A stretch of DNA of 64,000 nucleotides from contig CM036255.1 of NCBI GenBank assembly GCA_020698575.1, positions 630,001-694,000 on the forward strand, written 5' to 3'. The translations under genes were made by a program, and so were the position numbers. This DNA is from Bostrychus sinensis. Taxonomy: Eukaryota > Chordata > Actinopteri > Gobiiformes > Eleotridae. Within the stretch, counting starts at the first letter, position 1. The number at the start of each line of letters is the position of its first letter. Positions 61,101-64,000 of the stretch are shown piece after piece. Under the pieces are notes generated by a model. The model was given only the letters and a program-made list of their open reading frames with translations, did not search any database and was not told the origin of the DNA.

Positions 61101-61455
61101 AGTACTTGTCATCAGTTTGGCAAAAAAAATGTCTATTGCACAGCCTTATTCTGCTGATAGTTTTCCTAACTTTTAACCCTACAGATTCATGAAGATGTTT
61201 TAAAACATATTCTACCATAATGATCAGTTCTACCTCATAGAGACGCATTATCACTCACTGTACATTTATGTTCTGTTGCAGGAGTGCACATTGCTCGCAA
61301 GATTGATAAAATGGGCATGTGGTCATCAGATACAGCTGAAGTGTTCTTCGATGACGTCCACATTCCTTGCTCAAACGTGATTGGTCAGGAAGGCATGGGC
61401 TTCACCTATCAGATGCTCCAGTTTCAAGAGGAGCGACTCTGGGCTGTAGCCAATA
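33936..61455 (+). CDS. Mitochondrial acyl-CoA dehydrogenase, exons 1-6 (partial)
   Basis: Flavoprotein that desaturates acyl-CoA at C2-C3 in mitochondrial beta-oxidation, passing electrons to ETF. Exons: 33936-34130, 50888-51008, 57888-58017, 58127-58233, 58482-58649 and 61282-61455. All borders are GT-AG and all phases match, giving 298 codons. The remainder lies beyond 64000. Residues 1-35 look like a transit peptide (Arg-rich, no acids). The family signature CLGVSEGGAGSDVS is in exon 4, and NGGKMWTTNG (FAD-site region) is in exon 5. QFQEERLWAVA in exon 6 puts a Glu at residue 291, aligning with the catalytic Glu of the long-chain and isovaleryl types. Nearest known type: LCAD-like or 'acyl-CoA dehydrogenase 6-like'. 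Introns 1 and 2 are swollen by transposons. Confidence 0.9.
34131..35135. other. Start of intron 1; no element recognised
   Basis: AT-rich intron sequence. Short frames only. Confidence 0.4.
35740..36401 (-). mobile_element. Internally deleted Tc1-like element
   Basis: Terminal repeats CACTCAAGGAAAAAAGAAAT and, inverted, its near match at the right, each beside TA (35738-35739 and 36402-36403). The minus strand keeps only the N-terminal helix-turn-helix region: MPRLLQPERDWQPLACFKLK, then VFGVHHSTVVRLAERF. The DDE catalytic region is missing. Confidence 0.75.
36416..38880 (-). mobile_element. RTE/Rex3-like LINE, large broken copy
   Basis: Minus-strand non-LTR element. An upstream segment (VLWPGNERPPVDSPPAEV) leads to an APE endonuclease part near 38427-38110 (LMGDFNAHVGSDSDTW, then WRSMIDFVV). 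RT follows from 37890, with FADDVVLLASS near 37205-37175 and EFKYLGVLFTSEGRMEREID. The end is GRPRTCWRDYVSQLAW. Several frameshifts and a tandem duplication of about 160 bp (37749-38046) disable it. The clade name is from motif memory. Confidence 0.75.
38953..39432. mobile_element. hAT-type MITE, ATCGATA-rich
   Basis: 480 bp between TAGGGGTGTAACGATACG and its inverted match ATTGTTACACCCCTA, flanked by a perfect 8-bp duplication GTTTTTAC (38945-38952 and 39433-39440). The interior is dense in CGATAC/GTATCG and non-coding. Confidence 0.9.
39645..40040 (+). repeat. Widespread teleost interspersed repeat
   Basis: Contains GGGGCAATTTAGAGTTACCA, CATGCATGTCTTTGGACAGT and GCTCTGCCACCATGCGGTGC-type strings that I recall as a common fish repeat of about 350-400 bp. 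Class uncertain. Confidence 0.6.
40116..41150. other. Intron 1, no element recognised
   Basis: Non-coding by eye; no clear termini or frames. Confidence 0.35.
41155..41861 (+). mobile_element. GTATCGG MITE, copy 1 (worn ends)
   Basis: About 700 bp, same family and orientation as 45367-46126 and opposite to 43063-43807. The interior matches across CTCTCAGCTGAGCAGTGAGA and GGATAGACGGCAAAAAGAC. Its left end is worn (GATGCTATCGAGTATCGG) and I see no clean target duplication. Confidence 0.75.
41862..42767. other. Intron 1, mostly unrecognised; small duplication
   Basis: Contains a perfect head-to-tail 28-bp duplication (42662-42689 and 42690-42717, starting GGTGTTGGCTAGTG). Nothing else identified. 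Confidence 0.45.
43063..43807 (-). mobile_element. GTATCGG MITE, copy 2
   Basis: 745 bp with termini TAGGGATGCACCGATACC and inverted GGTGCATCCCTA. A perfect 8-bp duplication TTCAGTAC lies at 43055-43062 and 43808-43815. Inverted relative to copies 1 and 3. Confidence 0.93.
44116..45085. mobile_element. CGATCA-rich hAT MITE
   Basis: 970 bp between TAAGGGTGCTCCGATCA and inverted GATCGGAGCACCCTTA, with a perfect 8-bp duplication GATTTAAC (44108-44115 and 45086-45093). Near the ends CGATCA/TGATCG repeats; the interior is unique and non-coding. Confidence 0.93.
45367..46126 (+). mobile_element. GTATCGG MITE, copy 3
   Basis: 760 bp, TAGGGATGCACCGATACC to inverted GGTGCATCCCTA, with a perfect 8-bp duplication TTCACAGT (45359-45366 and 46127-46134). 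Same orientation as copy 1. Confidence 0.93.
46410..48170 (-). pseudogene. Decayed ZBED/hAT transposase of host element
   Basis: Read from 48170 downwards: a BED-like start (LNPLWEHFTQ, then a CNIC-like pair interrupted by a stop), SDVGFQRLMATVELRYIL, SLMCHYIHGDWERRQVVL, VLRDSGANMIKGL with the conserved Asp, CCAHTLQLV, then STCWNSTLHML, where the usual Arg of the RW motif is Cys. LDPRYKGNV follows, and near 46560-46430 a dimerisation tail (RIFSEVGNIYD..RARLTEENAERLNFLHHNL). Multiple stops and frame changes, so inactive. Confidence 0.75.
48955..49230 (+). mobile_element. LINE 3' end (L2-like)
   Basis: The final part of a fish LINE: a short coding end resembling PLYLFLNLFLKPI..HWPL, then CAGCACTTTGG and AAGTGCTTTATAAATAAAGT, a typical 3' terminus. 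Confidence 0.5.
49231..49754. other. Intron 1, no element recognised
   Basis: Unique-looking intron sequence; no open frame of note. A hAT-like left terminus, TAGGGATGTAACAATTC, begins at 49755, just beyond it, without a visible partner. Confidence 0.4.
49855..50436. mobile_element. PIF/Harbinger-like MITE
   Basis: 582 bp with long inverted ends TGCTGCGTTCACACCGGACG, flanked by TAA on both sides (49852-49854 and 50437-50439), as PIF/Harbinger elements duplicate three bases. The inner ends are rich in GACGC/GCGTC. Non-coding. Confidence 0.85.
50440..50887. other. End of intron 1
   Basis: No gene or element recognised. It ends in a polypyrimidine tract (CTTTTTAATTTCTTCTCATA) before the exon 2 acceptor. 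Confidence 0.45.
50888..51008 (+). CDS. Acyl-CoA dehydrogenase exon 2
   Basis: 121 bp, acceptor GCGACAG/ATC, donor CG/GTAAGA (phase 1). Encodes IIDKEINPYVDQWEAEG then HKIFKILGNAGFLGVNKP, the N-terminal helical domain of the family. Confidence 0.92.
51135..51420 (+). repeat. Teleost interspersed repeat (AGCGCT core)
   Basis: Contains TATATAGCGCTATTCTAGAC, CTCAAAGTCGCTTTACAA and GCCCAAGGACACAA, words of a common fish interspersed repeat. It ends in CTACTGCCACCCA. Class uncertain. Confidence 0.6.
51773..51885 (+). mobile_element. RTE/Rex3-like endonuclease scrap
   Basis: Encodes GLSDLNPSGVLLLDFCACHG then SITNTMFKQKGVY, matching 38110-38427 of the larger copy. Opposite strand to the other copies in this gene. 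Confidence 0.7.
52389..53778 (+). mobile_element. Tc1-like element with long near-perfect TIRs
   Basis: The ends CACTGAACAAAAATATAAAC are flanked by TA (52387-52388 and 53779-53780). The inverted repeats extend about 230 bp almost without mismatch, up to GCATGATTATTGCACAGGTG. 1,390 bp in all. It carries a damaged transposase and has a deletion before the right repeat. The close match of the two ends suggests recent insertion. Confidence 0.93.
52686..53476 (+). pseudogene. Tc1 transposase, frameshifted and truncated
   Basis: Starts MPQMSQVLRERAIG at 52686, then loses one base near 52730 and continues in the next frame. It shows the DNA-binding helix-turn-helix pair (STRAVARELNVHFSTISRL), the first catalytic Asp in VLFTDESWFTLF, GGGGVMVWAGVCYG and the second Asp in LQHDNARPHVARICTQF. 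The frame stops after ENIPVLQTSQ. The segment with the third catalytic acid (SPIEHVWD in relatives) is deleted. It cannot make an active enzyme. Confidence 0.88.
53781..55460. other. Intron 2, no element recognised
   Basis: Unique-looking, non-coding. The short frames at 54073-54321 and 54474-54671 show no known domain. A weak hAT-like pair at about 53975 and 54195 was not convincing. Confidence 0.35.
55592..55785 (+). pseudogene. Orphan BED zinc-finger exon of a hAT-type gene
   Basis: Starts MATEDDDDSPPENLWPYL and runs into a BED finger: FKCLLCLP with two cysteines, then AYKNSPSHLRKHV with two histidines (C-x2-C ... H-x4-H). This is the first exon of ZBED/hAT transposases. A possible donor follows near 55786 (GTAACT). 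No further hAT exons lie downstream on this strand in intron 2, so it is an orphan piece, or the start of a decayed element. Confidence 0.6.
55822..57700. other. Intron 2, mostly unrecognised
   Basis: Non-coding. Holds a perfect hairpin at 56383-56430 (separate entry) and AT-rich DNA. Confidence 0.35.
56383..56430. repeat. Perfect 21-bp inverted repeat, 6-base loop
   Basis: CCAGACTGATATGTCTCTGT plus one A, then loop AAATAA, then the exact complement. The arms are exact and the flanks do not continue the pairing. Confidence 0.95.
57720..57847. mobile_element. hAT terminus just before exon 3
   Basis: Ends with TTACTTAAGTAATGAAGTTG then TCCACCACTGG, which I recognise as a common fish hAT terminus. 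The left end was not found. It stops 40 bp before the exon 3 acceptor, so it may supply the branch-point region. Confidence 0.5.
57888..58017 (+). CDS. Acyl-CoA dehydrogenase exon 3
   Basis: 130 bp, acceptor GTGCAG/AGTACG, donor AG/GTATTG (phase 2). Encodes EYGGLGLDFSYSMAVAEELG and GGIPMAIGVQTDMATPAL. Confidence 0.93.
58127..58233 (+). CDS. Acyl-CoA dehydrogenase exon 4
   Basis: 107 bp, acceptor TTTAG/G, donor A/GTAGGT (phase 1). Carries the family signature CLGVSEGGAGSDVS. Confidence 0.93.
58482..58649 (+). CDS. Acyl-CoA dehydrogenase exon 5
   Basis: 168 bp, acceptor CTGCAG/GC, donor CCAG/GTACAC (phase 1). Encodes KGDEYVINGGKMWTTNGTQA and ends LICLPMNLP. The last 20 bases form the first unit of a 30-bp minisatellite. 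Confidence 0.92.
58628..58848 (+). repeat. 30-bp minisatellite seeded on the exon 5 donor
   Basis: Seven imperfect copies of a unit with CCCATGAACCTGCAGGTGCT. The first overlaps exon 5 and its true donor at 58650. Later copies present CAG/GT at 58679, 58709, 58739, 58769 and 58837; the copy near 58799 has GG. A LINE fragment begins where the array stops. Confidence 0.92.
58850..60030 (-). mobile_element. RTE/Rex3-like LINE, 1.2-kb copy
   Basis: The minus strand, from 60030 down, gives RLRRGKQCFTNTVYSGDGEL, SNYRGITLLSLPRKVYSRVL, LWQGCPLSPVLFIIFMDRIS and EFKYLGVLFTSEGRM. The FADD block is missing (deleted between FMDRIS.. and VGGEFLPQ), and frames shift. It ends at KLSIY-like residues, so its 3' part is cut. 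Confidence 0.8.
60145..60606. mobile_element. MITE with AAAGCTGCACTACCTGATTT ends
   Basis: 462 bp, with 20-base exact inverted ends at 60145 and 60606. The target duplication is unclear (TCA and TAA flanks), compatible with a worn 3-bp PIF-type site. Confidence 0.75.
60607..61281. other. Remainder of intron 5
   Basis: No element recognised. The acceptor region TTATGTTCTGTTGCAG ends it. Confidence 0.4.
61282..61455 (+). CDS. Acyl-CoA dehydrogenase exon 6
   Basis: 174 bp, acceptor TTGCAG/GAGTG, donor A/GTGAGT (phase 1). Encodes GVHIARKIDKMGMWSSDTAE, FFDDVHIPCSNVIGQEGMGF and QFQEERLWAVAN. The second Glu of EER (residue 291 by my count) aligns with the catalytic base of LCAD and IVD (LxxER). 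Confidence 0.93.
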
Positions 61456-61565
61456 GTGAGTGAGCTGTCTGGATTCTCATGAAACGTGCTCTGATAGTTT
61501 GGTGTTGGGAAGTTAGACTGACTCACTTGCAAGAGAAAATAGGCCAATGGTACCAATTCCTTAAT

Positions 61566-62402
61566 TTTCCAGGAACTGCCTGCATACTCTCACCACATGA
61601 GGCTGGGCACCAGAAGGAACCGAGGACCCACTGCCCCAGTGTATGGTTTGACAGTGGGTCTGAGGGTTTCATCCTGATCCCTAATGTCAGTCAGAGTGCT
61701 ATTATCCAGCCTGTAGAGGTCTGTGCGCCCCTCCATCGATATTCCCTCCCAGATCATTACTGACCCACCACCAAACCTGTCATGCTGAGCAATGTCACAG
61801 GAGGCAGAATGTTCTCCGCGGCTTCTGCAGACCCTTTCACGTCTGTCACATGTGCTCAAGGTGAACCTGCTCTCATCTGAGAAAAGCACAGGTCCCAACG
61901 GAGGAGCTGCCAACTCTGGTGTTTATATTGTGAATGCCACTCGAGCTCCACGGTGCCGTGCAGGGTCAGGACGTCAGGCCCTTAGACTGCCCTCATGAAG
62001 TCCGTTTCTGATTGTTTGGTCAGAGACATTCACACCAGTGGCTCGCTGGAGGAGCTCTTGAGACACTTCTGGCAATGGCACGTGCTGATGTGCCATCCTG
62101 GAGGGTCCAGGTATCACCTCATGCTGCCAGTAGCAATACTGACCCCACCCAAATGCAAAACAAGTGAAAATGATGATGACAGAAAATGATGAGGGGAAAA
62201 ATGTCAGTGGCCTTGGCCTGTAAAACCATTCCTGTTTTGGGGGTTGTTTCACTTGGGCCCCTATTGTGCACCTGTTGTTCATTTCATTAACACCAAAGCA
62301 GCTTAGGCTGATAAACAACAACTTCTGCAATGTCCTAAATGTTTAACAGACTTAATGCTATACCCTAATTAAAAAGAGTCACTTTAATTTTTTTGAGCAG
62401 TA
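61566..62402 (-). mobile_element. Tc1-like element, damaged
   Basis: The right end, AATTTTTTTGAGCAG, is a Tc1-type terminus near 62400. The minus strand encodes VLFSDESRFTLSTCDRRERV and GGGSVMIWEGIS, with the first Asp of the DDE triad. The left terminus and the third acid are missing. N-terminal pieces appear near 62100-61980 (LLQRATGVNVSDQTIRNGLH). Confidence 0.75.
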
Positions 62403-62768
62403 TATGCAGGGGTGCCACCTGGTATTCCGGGCCGCCTGAAAAGATTTTACATTGGGCCCCCACCAACATTTTTTCAGGACCAGGTTTAACATGGCCTATT
62501 AAAACACTCATTTACCTTTAAAAACATCTTAGATGGACGTTTTACAGCAGTGCAACATTAAATAACATTCATACTTTGCTAGACCAAATAGGCTAACTAA
62601 AAAACAAACTTATTTTGCTAGTCTGTTTAAGCTACTTACTGCTACAGCGTTAATACTTTCATTGTTTCATATAATTTTTAAAGGCAAACAGCGAACCAAA
62701 GTTGGCTAGCCTATAATTAGCCCAGAAACTCCACCCTTTCCACCGTTATTTCAAACAACCGTTAATAC

Positions 62769-63860
62769 TAGGGATGGGAACTGATAAGATTTTATCAATG
62801 TCGATGACATTGTCAATTCTGCTTATCGATCCAATTCTTTATCAACTCACTTATGGATTCCTGATATAGCTCTGAATAAAAATGAACTAGATTTGTGGCC
62901 ATACAGTTTATTATGAAGCAGAAATAGAAGCTTATTTTTATTTTCATGTATGTGGGCCCATTTTAAACTGGGCTCACTAAACAGAAGTAACATGTATTGA
63001 ATGTACAGCAGTAAATTACTGGAAATGTGTGATTTTTAAATAAAAAGGATTGTGGCTTTAATGTTGATTTAGGGGCAGCAGAAGCAGCTTTGCACCTGTC
63101 TGAATAAACCACTTATTAAACTAAACAGTAGTCTGTGTTACTGTGACAGTGCAAAGCGGGGAGAGGCCATATCAGTGTCAGACAGGTGAGAGTCAGACAG
63201 GTGAGAATCAGACAGGTGAGAATCAGACAGGTGAGAATCAGACAGGTGAGAGTCAGACAGGTGAGAATCAGACAGGTGAGAATCAGACAGGTGAGAATCA
63301 GACAGGTGAGAATCAGACAGGTGAGAGTCAGACAGGTGAGAGTCAGACAGGTGAGACAGGATTCAGCGTTTTCTATGGAGATTTCTCTCTTTCTATCGCT
63401 CGCTCCCTTCCATACTGTATTTCTTATGCAGGGGAATGAGCTCCTGCTGTCACAGTGTGCGGACATTTAGCTCCTACCTCCGCAGCTCTCTGGCTTCATT
63501 CTGATGTGTCCACGCAGTGGGATGTGAGCGCGCCAGGCTCCGTGCGTCTCCACCTTCGCGCTGCCGTGTCCCGCGAGCGCATGTACATTAATTAGAGAGA
63601 GAACGACATGCACTGCACGATGAGCACTGTGCTTTGTAGGCTACGTCGAAGACAACCTTTGCAGCGAACTGAAAGTAAAAAGGTTAGAGGCGCTGCTCGG
63701 GAGCGGGGCGGGTCTCAGAGCAAAACCTGCTCACACAAACACAGCTGCCCAAAGCGGCATCGATAAGAGGGATCGTTAAAGGCGGAGGCAGACAATTCTG
63801 ATGGATTGGAAAAATTAGAACCGGTTCTCGGGTAGAACCGGGTTTCCATGCCCATCCCTA
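62769..63860. mobile_element. hAT MITE carrying a minisatellite
   Basis: 1,092 bp between TAGGGATGGGAACTGATAAG and inverted ATGCCCATCCCTA, with a perfect 8-bp duplication GTTAATAC (62761-62768 and 63861-63868). No transposase. The interior holds the 15-bp array at 63174-63360. Confidence 0.92.
63174..63360 (+). repeat. 15-bp minisatellite of CAG/GTGAGA units
   Basis: Twelve copies of GTGAGAATCAGACAG or GTGAGAGTCAGACAG. Both strands stay open because 15 is a multiple of three, so the QTGEN-like peptides are artefacts. Confidence 0.95.
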
Positions 63861-64000
63861 GTTAATACAGACCTTTCTTTTGGAAAAACTGGGTGACATA
63901 CTGCCGCCCTTGTCTTTCCCTTTCTCCTCTTTCCTTTTTCGCCTTTTCGATTTTTACAGCTGGACTTATGTTGGAAGTGGGACATGCTGACAATACAGAG
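63861..64000. other. Intron 6 to window edge
   Basis: No exon seen. The dehydrogenase continues past the window. Confidence 0.4.

Noticed and set aside
63116..63470. Repetitive peptides (QTGEN, RIRQV, LTCLI) on both strands
   Set aside because: All come from the 15-bp array; no start context or conserved domain.

Overview
This is a nuclear window from a ray-finned fish, most likely a percomorph teleost. The evidence is three intron-bearing vertebrate genes, embedded in a dense mixture of hAT, Tc1, pogo and PIF DNA transposons, non-LTR retrotransposons, minisatellites and microsatellites. Nothing points to bacterial or viral DNA.

Host genes. (1) tfpi2 on the minus strand (26221-27794): five coding exons, a signal peptide, three Kunitz domains and a basic tail. 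(2) gngt1 on the plus strand (32104-32903), the gamma subunit of rod transducin: two coding exons behind a TATA box and a cluster of CRX/OTX-type sites. TFPI2 and GNGT1 are neighbours in other vertebrates, so this looks like conserved microsynteny. (3) A mitochondrial acyl-CoA dehydrogenase on the plus strand: six exons from 33936 to 61455, running off the right edge. Exon-intron phases agree at every junction that I could check in these genes. A decayed multi-exon gene (9750-10985, minus) and an orphan first exon with a GC-rich promoter (13090-13211, plus) lie to the left.

Layout. 1-7.6 kb: decayed LINEs. 8.4-9.6 kb: a pogo-like element nested in a hAT-like element. 12.3-13.0 kb: a 52-bp AT-rich tandem array. 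15.9-17.7 kb: a spliced hAT transposase broken by frameshifts. 17.8-23.3 kb: an unusual cluster of non-coding, hairpin-rich repeats (three head-to-tail units of about 1.6 kb, then two units of about 370 bp). 26-33 kb: tfpi2 and gngt1. 34-64 kb: the acyl-CoA dehydrogenase gene, whose introns hold most of the mobile elements. Intron 1 (16.8 kb) contains a 6.1-kb hAT that itself carries three younger hAT-type MITEs, each with its own 8-bp target-site duplication.

Most unusual signals: the hairpin-rich repeat cluster, where copies differ by compensatory stem changes and one 33-bp palindrome is present in opposite orientations; minisatellites made of 5' splice-site-like units in the dehydrogenase gene, one at the exon 5 donor and one inside a MITE in intron 6; and inverted MITE pairs in intron 1 that could form long double-stranded RNA. 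All calls come from reading the sequence. Family names of repeats rest on remembered motifs and have not been checked against a repeat library.
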